DNA of 64,000 nt from Fragum whitleyi (taxonomy: Eukaryota; Mollusca; Bivalvia; Cardiida; Cardiidae): the NCBI GenBank assembly GCA_948146395.1, contig OX411558.1, forward strand, positions 49,215,122 through 49,279,121, read 5' to 3'. Positions 43,629-55,517 of this stretch are shown one piece after another; the first letter of the stretch is position 1, and every line of letters begins with the position of its first letter. Both the position numbers and the translations under genes were made by a program. The notes beneath the pieces were generated by a model that was not told the DNA's origin, ran no database searches, and saw only the letters and a list, made by a program, of their open reading frames with translations.

Positions 43629-45113
43629 ATGGAGACTCAAACTAAAAAACGAAAAAATGACGAACAAGATATTGTACACGGACCTTCCAACTTCGGACAA
43701 GGATTACAATCAATTAACCAAGCCTTCTCTCGATTTTTGATCATTGAAGCAGCAGACAAAGACACTAATCTTACTAAACTTTCACCATTTGTTATTGAGA
43801 AAGTAATGCAATCGGTAATAGGACAACCAAAATCCCTAAAAAAACTTAAATCTGGTGTACTACTCATTGAAGTAGAGAAACAAGTCCATGCCGAAAACTT
43901 GATTAGGATGAAGACCTTTTTTAACATTCCAGTCTCTTGTTCGCCTCATCCAACTCTAAATACATCTAGAGGTGTGATTCGGTGTAGAGACTTGGAGGGG
44001 ATACCTGAAACTGAAATCATGGAGGAACTTAAGAACCAAAATGTAACCAATGCAAAACGAATTTCTGTTTATAGGGATGGAGTTAAGAAGCAAACAAATA
44101 CTATCATTCTGACATTTGGCTCTGCTTTTCTTCCAAAAACAATCAAAGTTGGATATTTGAGGGTAAATGTAGATTTATATATCCCGAATCCCCTCCAATG
44201 TTACAAATGCTATAAATATGGGCACCACGAGAACAAATGTAGGGAAAAAGTTGATGATCTGTGTAGTCGTTGTGGTGAGGAATGGTACCTCCATCACTGC
44301 CAGGATTGTACTAATCCAATAAAATGTATTAATTGCGATGGCGAGCACACAGCAACATCAAGAAAATGCCCTGTCTGGAAAAGAGAGAAAGAAATTGTCA
44401 CTCTTAAGTACAAAGAAAGTCTCTCTTTCCCAGAAGCAAGGAAGATAGTAGAAAATAGAGTCAATTTGAATAACACATATGCCCAGAAAGCTTCAGCTCA
44501 TCTTAACAAAGATGAATGTCCAAATTGTAAAGATCTATTTCAAAAACTCTGCATATTGTTCCCTGAAAAGAAAGATGAAATCGCTAAACTATTCCCAAAT
44601 TCTAAAGCCATTTTGCCATCTACATCCTTAAGCAATGAGAAAATACCTCCAACTCCCACAATTTCAAATGTTGAAAAGAATAAGTCTGCTGCTCAATCTC
44701 ACATCGTTACCGCTGCTCAAAAGTTATCGAATTCAGGAAATGAAAAGTCCTCCGCTCCAAAGAAACCAGGTCCGGAATCTGTCGAGATGGAAAAGATAAT
44801 AGAAGAAGATAAAGCAGAAATGATTTTAAGAAAGAAAGCTCAGATTCAGCTTGAAAAGCTTAATCCTCCTGTGATAGTAACTTCTAATCGCTTTGCCGAT
44901 TTGAGTACTAACGAGGAGGACAATGAAGATGATGTTACAATGGATGACGATTCTAAAGATAGTGATCCTCCAGAACAATGGAGAGATCCTCTCCATGAAT
45001 CTAAAATTCTCAAAACAAACGCATCCGTTGATGTCTCACAATTCAAAACAAGTGAGCATCCGGATGCCATTAGGCAAGGTGCAGGTATTATTAAACTATC
45101 TGGTAAAAAATGA
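43629..45113 (+). CDS. LINE C ORF1: gag-like zinc-knuckle protein, intact
   Basis: This frame of 494 codons has no break. METQTKKRKNDEQ is taken as the start because LINE B begins at the same place. An in-frame methionine 30 codons earlier (43539) has an out-of-frame counterpart in B and is rejected. The N-terminal domain (about 40-185: LTKLSPFVIEKVMQSVIGQP to LYIPNPLQ) precedes three Cys/His knuckles at about 191-250: CYKCYKYGHHENKC, CSRCGEEWYLHHCQDC and CINCDGEHTATSRKC. A second conserved block, KESLSFPEARKIVENRVN, follows, then a Ser/Lys/Asp-rich tail. The role is binding of element RNA in ribonucleoprotein particles. Its stop overlaps the ORF2 start as ATGA. Confidence 0.9.
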   Translation: METQTKKRKNDEQDIVHGPSNFGQGLQSINQAFSRFLIIEAADKDTNLTKLSPFVIEKVMQSVIGQPKSLKKLKSGVLLIEVEKQVHAENLIRMKTFFNIPVSCSPHPTLNTSRGVIRCRDLEGIPETEIMEELKNQNVTNAKRISVYRDGVKKQTNTIILTFGSAFLPKTIKVGYLRVNVDLYIPNPLQCYKCYKYGHHENKCREKVDDLCSRCGEEWYLHHCQDCTNPIKCINCDGEHTATSRKCPVWKREKEIVTLKYKESLSFPEARKIVENRVNLNNTYAQKASAHLNKDECPNCKDLFQKLCILFPEKKDEIAKLFPNSKAILPSTSLSNEKIPPTPTISNVEKNKSAAQSHIVTAAQKLSNSGNEKSSAPKKPGPESVEMEKIIEEDKAEMILRKKAQIQLEKLNPPVIVTSNRFADLSTNEEDNEDDVTMDDDSKDSDPPEQWRDPLHESKILKTNASVDVSQFKTSEHPDAIRQGAGIIKLSGKK

Positions 45114-48100
45114 ATAATTACATAGTTCCAACATTACTATGTATTTTTATCCCTTTAACCTTTATAATGGCGAACAACATTTTACAATGGAACTGTCGCA
45201 GCATCAAGGCCAATTTTGAAGAACTTAATCTTCTAGTAAACAAACTAAAACCAGTTGCAGTATGTCTACAAGAAACCTTTCTGAGAGATACAGATAAGTT
45301 TTCATTAAAATATCATTCTTGCTTCTTTACTAACTTTACAGAACGCGAGAAAGCGTCTGGTGGTGTGGGAATTATTGTGAATAATAATGTCCCCCACCGA
45401 CATATTAGTTTAAATACGTCTCTACAAGCAGTGGCTGTAAGTGTCTCTCTAAATAAAACAATTACATTGTGTTCTATTTATCTTCCTCCTAGTTCCCCTG
45501 TAGATGGTAGAAAGCTTGACGATCTTATCGACCAATTACCTAAGCCTTTCATACTTATGGGAGATTTCAATTCTCATCATAAGTTATGGGGATGTTCCAA
45601 TACAGACGACAAAGGTCGTACTGTTGAGGATTTTGTAACTAGACATGATCTTGTTTTATTAAATGATAAATCTAAAACTTATCTTCATCCTGCAACTGGA
45701 ACTTATTCTTCACTGGATTTGACCATTTGTAGTCCCGATATCTTTCCAGATTTTAGATGGAAAGTTATCCCTGACCTTCATGGTAGTGACCATTTTCCAA
45801 TTCAGGTTTCTGAATTAGGACCATCTGTTCAGGAACGTCCTAGGCGTTGGAAACTCCATAAAGCTAACTGGGATATTTTTAAAACTACTTGTGAGCAATC
45901 AATAAATCCAGAAGCCTTTGATGAGTGTGAAGACCCTGCCGAATTATTTACATCTTTACTTTATTCTGCTGCAGAAAAAGCTATTCCACAAACATCACCT
46001 GATCCAAAAAACCCTAACAAGCCATGGTTTAATGAGGATTGCAAAAAGGCCATAGCTGAGCGAAAAAGTGCTCTCAGAGAATTTGGTTTAAGACCTACAA
46101 AAGAAAATCTCTACAAATTTAAAATTGCACGAGCGAAAACTCGTAGAACCATAAAACAAAGTAAGCGTTCGTCTTGGAGACAGTATGTTTCTAGATGAAA
46201 TTCTAGATCATCTGTCAAAAAGACTTGGGACATGATACGTAAAATCAGTGGGAAAAATTCATCTCTAAGTGTTGGTCATCTCAAAACAGATGACGAGGAT
46301 ACAGTTTCATCAAAACATGACATAGCTAATATCTTGGCAGACACGTTTGCCAAGAAATCTTTCTCTTCAAATTCTTCTCCTACGTTTCAGAAATTTAAAG
46401 GTGAGAAAGAAAAGTCGAAACTTAATTTTAGTTCCAAAAACATGGAACACTATAATAGAGACTTTTCCGTTAAAGAGTTGAAGAAAGCTTTGAAAAAGTG
46501 TCATGACACTGCCGTAGGTTCTGACAGTATTCATTATCAGTTCCTAAAACGTTTACCATCTCTCTCCCTACACTGTTTACTTGACATTTATAACCAGGTT
46601 TGGAAAACGGGAAGCATTCCAGTATCATGGCGGGAAGCTATCGTTATTCCAATACCTAAACCTGGTAAAGATTCCACAAATCCTTCAAATTATCGCCCTA
46701 TAGCTCTTACTAGTTGCATTTGTAAAAGCATGGAAAGAATGGTTAATGATCGTCTTGTCTGGTTCCTTGAAAAGAACCACCTAATTACGGAAGTCCAAAG
46801 TGGCTTTCGTAAACAAAGAAGCACTCTTGATCATCTTGTCCGCTTCGAGACTTTTATTCGAGAAGCCTTTATAAAGAAAGAACACGTTGTTTCTGTGTTT
46901 TTTGATCTTGAAAGTGCTTATGATACCACATGGAAGTATGGAATTATGAATGACCTCTATGATTTCGGTATTCGAGGTCGCCTTGCCTATTTCATATCTG
47001 CTTTTTTGGATGAGCGCCAGTTTCGAGTTCGTGTAGGAGATACTTTCGTGTTCCCCAGGGAAGTATTTTGTCAGTGACGCTTTTTAGTGTCAAAATTAAT
47101 AATATCGTTAAAACGGTTGTCCCTGGCGTGGAATGCTTTCTGTATGTTGATGATTTCTGTATTTGTTACAGATCAAAACATATGTATACCATTGAAAGAC
47201 AATTGCAACAAGTCTTGAATAATCTTTCTAAATGGTCCAATGAAAACGGCTTCAAATTTTCCAAGACCAAAACTAAGTGTATGCACTTTTGTCAGTCTAG
47301 GAAAATGCATCCTGATCCAGAATTGAAATTAGACGGGGTGCCGATTGAAGTTGTAAAAGAGTTTAAATTTTTAGGTCTCCTCTTCGACTCGAAACTTTCT
47401 TTCATCCCACATATTGACAATTTGAAAAATAAGTGCCAAAAAGCACTTAATCTTTTACGTGTTGTATCCAGTATGGACTGGGGAGCTGATAAAAAGGTTT
47501 TATTATGCCTTTACAGGACACTTGTCAGATCAAAGTTAGATTATGGCTGCGTTGTTTATGGTTCTGCACGACCTTCATACCTTCGCAAACTTGATACTAT
47601 TCATAATCAAGGCTTGCGCCTTGCTTTGGGTGCCTTTAGAACATCACCTGTCAATAGTATTTATATTGAAGCTAATGAACCTTCATTGAATCTTAGAAGG
47701 AACAAACTCTCATGACAATATTATCTGAAACTAAAATCAAATCCTGAGAATCCGACATACAAAGCTGTGTTTGAACCTAAACACAGACGGGATTTTGTTA
47801 AAAAACCAAGTGCAATACCCCCATTTAGTTTACGTTGTGAAGCAGATGTTAACTCTCTAGATTTTGATCTAGAGGACGTGGCAGAACATATCGTTCCTGA
47901 TGTTCCTTTGTGGACGTCAAAAAGCCCCACGTTTCTTTACGAACTTGCTTCTAGCAAAAAGGATACAACCGATCCAACTGTTTTTAAAACAAAGTTTCTA
48001 GAAATTAAAGAGAAATACGCATCATATGAAGAGATTTACACAGATGGTTCTAAGAATGAAGAAAAAGTTGCCTCAGCCACCATATTAGAAGGCGAAAACT

Positions 48101-48828
48101 ACCAATTTCGTTTACCGAATAACTCTTCAATCTTCTCAGCTGAGCTTAAGGCGATTAATCTCGCACTCGATCATATCATCGAAGAGCGCTTTTCTCGCTA
48201 TATTATTTTTACTGACTCTCTGTCAAGTATGCAGGCTATTGAATATGAGAAAACTGTCAATCCCCTTGTCGTAAGACTTCTTGACAGTATAGCTCAGCTT
48301 AATGATGTTGATCTCGTTTTTTGCTGGATTCCTAGCCACGTTGGTATTCATGGTAATGAAGAGGCAGATAAAGCTGCCAAGGAGGCATTATCACTCGAGA
48401 TTTTACCCTCTGTAGTACCTTTTACCGATTTTAAACCTTTAATTCATGGTTTCATTCAGGAAGTCTGGAGGAACAGCTGGACTGATCCTTCCAATATTAA
48501 TAATAAGCTATTTTCTGTCCGACAGGATCTTGGCGATTGGTTGCCTGGTTACAGGTCAAACCGTCGCGAAGAACTTATCCTGACTCGCTTACGCATTGGT
48601 CATACTTATCTTACGCACTCTTACCTTCTAAAAGGAGAAGATATTCCAATGTGCATTCCTTGCAGCTCCCCTCTTACTGTCAGGCATATTTTTATTGATT
48701 GTGTAGATTTCTCTTTTACAAGAGTTAGATATTTTAAAGTTGACAGTATGAATGACTTATTTAACCATGTTAAAATTGAGCTGATATTTGATTTCCTGAA
48801 AGCCATTAATTTGTATAGTAAAATATGA
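45110..48828 (+). pseudogene. LINE C ORF2: endonuclease-RT-RNase H with three lesions
   Basis: The ATG overlaps the ORF1 stop (ATGA). A hydrophobic leader MNNYIVPTLLCIFIPLTFI precedes MANNILQWNCRSIK. Endonuclease motifs (GDFNSHHKLWG, GSDHFPIQ), reverse-transcriptase motifs (AYDTTWKYG, YVDDFCIC) and RNase H (YTDGSKNEEK, IFSAELKAINLAL, WIPSHVGIHGNEEADKAAK) are all readable. Lesions: TTA to TGA at 46196-46198 (codon 363); a 25-bp deletion near 47047 that removes the SDPHEQEMG part just before VPQG and shifts the frame; and a TGA at 47713-47715 in place of the SMQYY stretch. The residual ORF2 therefore cannot have served this copy in cis. Confidence 0.9.
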
Positions 48829-51641
48829 TTTTATGTTCTTCTAAATCCATTTTTCCTTTAGATTTAAAAGTGTTTCTTTGTATTTAAACATTAATATTGA
48901 GTGTTCTTTTGAGCACTATTTCTTTTTTAGTTTTGAAAGTATAACTAATTTCTTTATATTTCTACCGTTTACATATTTTTTATTTCACGATTTACAGCGA
49001 TTTCTTTTATTATGTTATAAACATCTTAGATTTTTGTTATATATGGTCGTCGCCTTTTGATATTTTAAAAGTTTTGCGCCCAACATGACCTTAGATGTCG
49101 ACGGGCCTTAAAACTCCATCCATTCATTCATTCTTTTTCTTTTCAAAAGCCTCTCTATATTTTGGATCAAACACAACTTTATGAGTAGGATTATCGGGAT
49201 TGGATTTTAATTTTAAATAATATTGCATGGAAAGCTTTTTCCTGCGTAAATTTAGGGAAGGCTCATTTGCTTCTGTATAAACACTGTTAATTGGTGATGT
49301 TCTAAATGCACCCAACGCCAAGCGCAATCCCTGATTATGAATAGTATCAATTTTGCGAAGGTATGAAGGGCGCGCAGAACCATAAACAACACAGCCATAA
49401 TCTAGCTTTGATCTAACAAGTGCCCTATAGAGGCGTAATAGAACTTTTTTATCGGCTGGACTTACTGGATACTGGATACAACACGTAAAAGATTTGGTGC
49501 CTTAAGGCATTTATTTTTCAAATTGTCAATATGCGGAATAAACGACAGTTTAGAATCAAAAAGGAGTCCTAAGAATTTAAATTCCTTAACAACTTCAATC
49601 TGCACTCCGTCCAACTTTAAATCTGGATCGGAGTGCATTTTTCTTGATTGACAAAAATGCATACATTTAGTTTTTGTCTTTGAAAACTTGAAACCGTTTT
49701 CATTTGACCATTTCGAAAGATTGTTCAAGACTTGTTGCAATTGTCTTTCAATTGTATGCATATGTTTTGATCTGTAGCAGATACAAAAGTCGTCAACGTA
49801 GAAAAAACATTCCACACCAGGGCAAACGGTTTTAACGATGTTGTTTATTTTGACACTAAACAGTGTCACCGATAAAATACTCCCCTGGGGAACACCCATT
49901 TCTTGTTCATGGGGATCAGATAAAGTATCTCCAACACGGACTCTAAACTGCCGTTCATCCAAAAAAGCAGAGATGAAATAGGCAAGGCGACCTCGTATAC
50001 CGAAATCATAGAGGTCGTTCATAATTCCATACTTCCATGTGGTATCATAAGCACTTTCAAGATCGAAAAAGACAGAAACAACGTGTTCCTTCTTTATAAA
50101 GGCTTCTCGAATAAATGTCTCGAAGCGGACAAGATGATCAAGAGTGCTTCTCTGTTTACGAAAGCCACTTTGGACTTGAGTAATAAGGTGGTTCTTTTCA
50201 AGAAACCAGACAGGCGATCATTTACCATTCTTTCCATGGTTTTGCAAACACAACTAGTTAAAACAATAAGGCGATAATTAGATGGATTTGTGGAATCTTT
50301 ACCTGGTTTAGGTATTGGAATAACGATAGCTTCCCGCCAAGAGGCTGGAATGCTTCCCGTCTTCCATACATGATTATAAATTTGAAGTAAGCAATGAAGG
50401 GAACGAGATGGCAAACGTTTCAGGAATTGATAATGAATAGCACCTGATCCGACAGCAGTGTCGTGACACTTTTTTAAAGCTTTTTTCAATTCCTTAACGG
50501 AAAAGTCTCTATTATAGTGTTCCAGATTTCTGGAACTAAAATTAAGTCTAGACTTTTCTTTTTCACCTTGAAACTTCTGAAACGTAGGTGAATAATTAGT
50601 AGAGGAAGATTTCTTTGCAAACGTGTCTGCCAAGACATTAGCAATATCATGTTTAGAAGAAACTGTATTATCGTCATCCGTTTTCAGATGACCAACATTA
50701 AGTGATGTATTCTTCCCACTAATTTTACATATCATGTCCCAAGTCTTTTTGACCGATGATCTAGAATTTAATCTAGATACATACTGTCTCCAAGACGAAC
50801 GCTTACTTTGTTTTATAGTGCGACGTGCTTTTGCACGTGCAATTTTAAATTTGTAAAGATTCTCCTTTGAAGGCCTTAAGCCAAATGCTCTAAGAGCACG
50901 TTTCCTCTCGGCTATAACCTTTTTGCAATCATCATTGAACCATGGCTTGTTTGGATTCTTTGGGTCAGGCGATGTTTGTGGAATACTTTTTTCTGCAGCA
51001 GAATATAGTAAAGATGTAAACAAGTCTGCAGAATTTTCACAGTCATTAAAGGCTTCTGAATTTATCGACTGTTCACAGGTGGGTTTAAAAAGTTCCCAAT
51101 TAGCCTTATGGAGTTTCCAACGCCTAGGGCGCTCCTGAACAGATGGTCCTAATTCAGAGATCTGAATAGGGAAATGGTTACTACCATGAAGGTCGGAAAT
51201 AACTTTCCATGAAAAATCAGGAAAAATATCAGGACTGCAAATAGTCAAATCCAGTGAAGAATAATTTCCTGTTGCAGGATGAAGATAAGTTTTAGATTTA
51301 TCATTCAATAAAACAAGATCATGCCTAGTTACAAAATCCTCAACAGTACGACCTTTGTCGTCTGTATTGGAGCATCCCCATAATTTATGGTGAGAATTGA
51401 AATCTCCCATTAGCATAAAAGGTTTAGGTAGCTGATCGACGAAATGATCAAGTTTTCTGCCATCAACAGGGGAGCTTGGAGGAAGATAAACAGAACATAA
51501 TGTAATTGTTTTATTTAGCGAGACACTTACAGCAACTGCTTGCAAAGAAGTATCTAAATTGACATGTCGGTGAGGGATATTATTATTTACAACAATTCCC
51601 ACACCACCAGACGCTTTTTCGCGATCTGTAAAGTTAGTAAA

Positions 51642-53622
51642 CTATAGGCGCTTGAGCGCCTGATTTGCTCCACAGGCCTGAATATCCTGATAATGACTAT
51701 TAGAGGGTGATAAAGCTGTTTAAATGAGAATTGAAGTGAATGAATGAGTGAATGTTTATTTCAAGTGAATAAAGGTCATATGCTGAAATATTTCTGCATA
51801 AAAAACTCATGATCAGTGAATAACATTGAAAATTGACCTCTACCTCTTACACAAATATTTTTCATTTAATCACAATATAATAGGTCACCCAAGGATCATT
51901 CTAGTGAAATTTTGTTAAAATCCAAATATAAGAATTTCAACACTAACAGAATGTTACTGCACAATATACTGGTGTTGGTCTGCAAAATTTTGATTGTAGA
52001 TCTTTCCACTTTTAGTTAAACACTACTAAAAGATGTTACTTCACAATTGTTTGTCATCAAAACAAAATTCTAACTAATGATAGTAAGAAGGAAAATATTC
52101 AATCCAATATATTTATTTTATTCTGCCCAATGCCTTAGAGCGCAGTCAACTCAACTCTTTCTACCCCACTCTGAATGACAGGTCAGACATCATTTTACAC
52201 TCTAATTCACCCTTCGTTCAACTAAATAGACCAATTCTGAGGGGTAATTCTCAGGCTACTTATTTCAACTAATGTTTCTATACATTTGAATTTCAACGAA
52301 GGTTTTGTTCCTTCTAATCTATAATCATTACACCTATTAAATTTAACAAGTCTAGAAAAATTCATCATTGAGATGATACCAAAAGGGTGATCAAATATTC
52401 ACTTTATATGTTATAATACCGTATACCAAAAAAAAATATGCTGTTCATCTAATCAAAATATTTTTTTGCAGACTGATACAACTTCACAGAAATAAAATTT
52501 CCATGATATCTAATCCATCTGTCAGGATAGTTTGTTTTACCCTATATTGGATATTCCACCATATAACCTATCTGAAGAAATGACCTCTGCCCATAAAAGA
52601 CATATTTTTGATCTGATCACAATATTTTTTAAATAGACTGATAAAGGATCACTAAAGAATCATTCTAGTAAAATTTGGTTGAAATCCATTGATAAGATTC
52701 TGAGAATATGATTTTGAAAGTTTACACTATATAACATATAGGGAAATGACCTCCGCCCATAAAATATATGTTTTGCATCCGATCACAATAATTTTTGCTA
52801 TACTGATAAAAGGTCACTCAAGTATCATTCATGTAAAATTTGGTTGATATCTATCGATTAGGTTCTGAGAAAATGATTTTCAAAGTTTTCACTAAATAAC
52901 ATATAGAGAAATGACCTCCGCCCATAAAATACACATTTTTCATCTGATCACAATGATTTATGCTATACTGATAAAGGGTCACTCAAGTATCATTCATGTA
53001 AAATTTGGTTGATATCTATCAATTAGATTCTGAGAAAATGATTTTCAAAGTTTTCACTATATAACATATAGAGAAATGACCTCCGCCCATAAAATACACA
53101 TTTTTCATCTGATCAGAATATTTTTTTATAGACTTGTTGATGGTCACTCAAGAATCATTCCAGGGAAATTTTGTTGATATCCATTGGTTAGATTCTGAGA
53201 AAATGAATTTTAAAGTTTTCACTATATAACATATAGAGAAATGACCTCCGCCCATAAAATACATATTTTTCATCTGATCACAATGATTTTTTGTAGGCTG
53301 ATAGAGGGCCCCTCAAGGATAATTCATGTGAAGTTTGGTTTATATCCATCAATTAGTTTCTGAGAAAAGCCACCTATTACCATATATGGAAATTAGCCAC
53401 GCCCACTACAGCCATGATTTTCAACCAATTAAAAATCTTTGAAGGAATCTGATAGAGGGTCACCCAAGGAACATTCCTGTGAAATTTGATTGGAATCCAT
53501 CCAGTACTTTATGAGGAGAAAATTTTTAAAGTAAAAGTTTACGGACGGACGGACGCACGCACGCACGGACGACGGACACACCGCCATGACAATAGCCCGC
53601 TGGCCTTTCGGCCAGTGGAGCT
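51642..53622 (-). mobile_element. Repeat I inside LINE E (unit 2)
   Basis: Duplicate of 35634-37605 with the same borders and monomer number and only scattered substitutions and small indels (for example extra GCAC units in the GGACGCACG tract near 53555). Confidence 0.85.
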
Positions 53623-53844
53623 AAAAAGCAAGAGTGATATTTCAGAGAAAACTTATCTGTGTCTTTAAGAAACGTTTCTTGTAAGCATATTGCAACTGGT
53701 TTATCTCTTGTAACCAAGAGATTTAATTCTTCAAAATTTGCTTTGATACTACGGCAATTCCATTGTATCAGTTTATTCGCCATTGTAAAAGAAAGTGTGA
53801 AGATTATACCACTGATTAACGGAAGTATGAACTTATTCATTTTT

Positions 53845-55517
53845 AGCTCACCTGAGCACGAAGTGCTCATGTGAGCTATTGTGATCACCTTTCGTCCGGC
53901 GTCCGTCCGTCGGTCGTCGTCCGGCGTCCGTCAACAATTTCTTTAAACGACATCTCCTCCTAAACTACTTGGCCAATTAACTCCAAATTTTACAGAAATG
54001 TTGCTTAGGTGGTCCCCTTCAAAAATAGCTAAAAGAATTGAAATCCATGAAAAACTCTGGTTGCTATGGCAACAAAAGGTGAAATTTTAAGAAAATCTTA
54101 AAAATTCTTCTTCTTCTCAACCAGTAGTCCTACAGACTTAAAACTTGGCATGGATGATCAGTTCATAGACCTGAATAAAAATAGCTAAAATTATAACTTT
54201 TGGGCCACCAGGTGCGGAGCACCAGGGGGGAGGGGGTAGTACTTTGGGTAATTTTGTTATCTTTAAGTTTCTTCTTCTTCTCAACCAGGAGCCCTACAGA
54301 CTTGAAAATTGGCATGGATGATCAGCATATGGACCTTTATATAAATAGCTAAAATCATGACTGTAGATTCACCAGGTGCGGAGCATCAGGGGGGAGAGGG
54401 TGGTACTTTTGTGAAAATTTTGTAATCTTTAACCTTCTTCTGAACCACAAGCCCTACAGACTTGAAACTTGGCATGGAGGATCAGCTCATAGACCTTAAT
54501 AAAAAAAGCTAAATAATATCTGTTGGGCTGCCAGGTGCGGAGCAACACGGGGGAGGGGGTAGTACTTTGGGTAAATTTTGTAATCTTTAACCTTCTTCTT
54601 CTTCTGAACCACAAGCCCTACAGACTTAAAAATTGGCATGGAGGATTAGCTTATAGACCTTGATAAAAATAGCTAAAATCATGACTGTAATGCCACCAGG
54701 TGCAGGGCACCAGGGGGGAGGGGGTAGTACTTTTGAGAAAATTTTGTAACTTTAACCTTCATCTTCTAATGAACCAGGAGCCCTATAGACTTCAATATTG
54801 GCATGGATGATCAGCATATGGACCTTTATATAAATAGCTAAAATCATGACTGTAGATTCACCAGGTGCGGAGCATTATGGGGGGAGGGGGTAGTACTTTG
54901 GATCAATTTTGAAATCTTTAACCTTATTCTTCTTCTGGATCAGGAACCCTACGGACTTGAAAATTGTTATGGGTGATCAATATATGGACATTAATAAAAA
55001 TAGCTAAAATCAGAACTGTTGGGTCATAAGATGCTGAGTGTCTTGGGGAGGGGGTAGTACTTTGGATCATTTTTGAAATCTTTAAACTTCTTCTAATGAA
55101 CCAAGAGTCCTACAGACTTGAAAATTGGTATGGATGATCAGCATATGGACATTAATTGAATTAGCTAAAATCATGACTGTAGATTCACCAAGAGCAGAGC
55201 ATCTTGGGGGAGGGGGAGTGCTTTGTTGAGAATTTTGAATCCCTACAGCCTTTATATTTGACATGGATTATTCACCTCATTAAAGAAAACTTTAAAAGTC
55301 TCAGACTCAGCCTGTATATCTGGCATAGATTTGCTGATCACAGACCTTTGAAAAAAGCTTAAATAAATAATGACCAGGGGAGGAGCAGGGGGGGGGATTA
55401 TTTCAAATGTTATCTGATTGAATAAGTGAAAATCTCTTTTTTCTGTGGTTGCATGGACATACCTAGGTAATGAAGCTTTTTTCTCAGGTGAGCGACCCAG
55501 GGCCAACGGCCCTCTTG
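53845..55517 (+). mobile_element. Repeat H inside LINE E at the ORF1/ORF2 junction
   Basis: It starts AGCTCACCTGAGCACGAAGT with fold-back CATGTGAGC and includes the GTCCGTCCGTCGG tract and GGTTGCTATGGCAACAAAAG. About eight 150-bp monomers, CTCAGGTGAGCG, the hairpin AGGGCCAACGGCCCT and CTTG follow. LINE E continues on both sides (TTATTCATTTTT before, TTTAACTCCAGC after), so the insertion point is a T-run. This is the right member of the pair whose recombination produced the tandem duplication. Confidence 0.85.

Larger units (their letters stand above)
42940..49130 (+). mobile_element. LINE C, full-length insertion (6,191 bp) in LINE E
   Basis: It begins GGCCCCCAGCTGGGCGGGG and ends with the terminal hairpin and CATTCATTCATTCA. 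A perfect 14-bp target duplication and a matching unfilled site in unit 1 give exact borders. The order is 5' UTR (42940-43628), ORF1 (43629-45113), ORF2 (45110-48828) and 3' UTR (48829-49130). It lies opposite to its host LINE E. Because unit 1 lacks it, it inserted after the duplication. Confidence 0.95.
41908..53844 (-). pseudogene. LINE E ORF2, unit 2 copy, broken by C and I and by point lesions
   Basis: Coding starts MNKFILPLISGIIFTLSFTM at about 53840, is interrupted by repeat I (51642-53622), resumes in the endonuclease, and is interrupted again by LINE C (42940-49130). It ends with RNase H and CVPCNAPLTIKHIFIDC at 41908. Shared with unit 1 are the one-base deletion near 50213 and the SSIQ stop at 49462. 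Reverse-transcriptase motifs MGVPQGSILS and YVDD are present. It cannot make protein, but its order proves the split parts belong together. Confidence 0.85.
38916..54783. repeat. Tandem duplication, unit 2, enlarged by LINE C
   Basis: This is the second copy of the block 29111-38766, in the same orientation and directly adjacent. It is longer by the 6,191-bp LINE C plus its target duplication. The match with unit 1 ends near 54783 in the monomer core of the H copy, where the sequence continues into its own H 3' part and the rest of LINE E. Confidence 0.9.

Noticed and set aside
32103..53844. Two independent LINE E insertions in units 1 and 2
   Set aside because: Both copies share the same tail, the same repeat I and H insertions at the same bases and the same frameshift and stop; they are products of one duplication.
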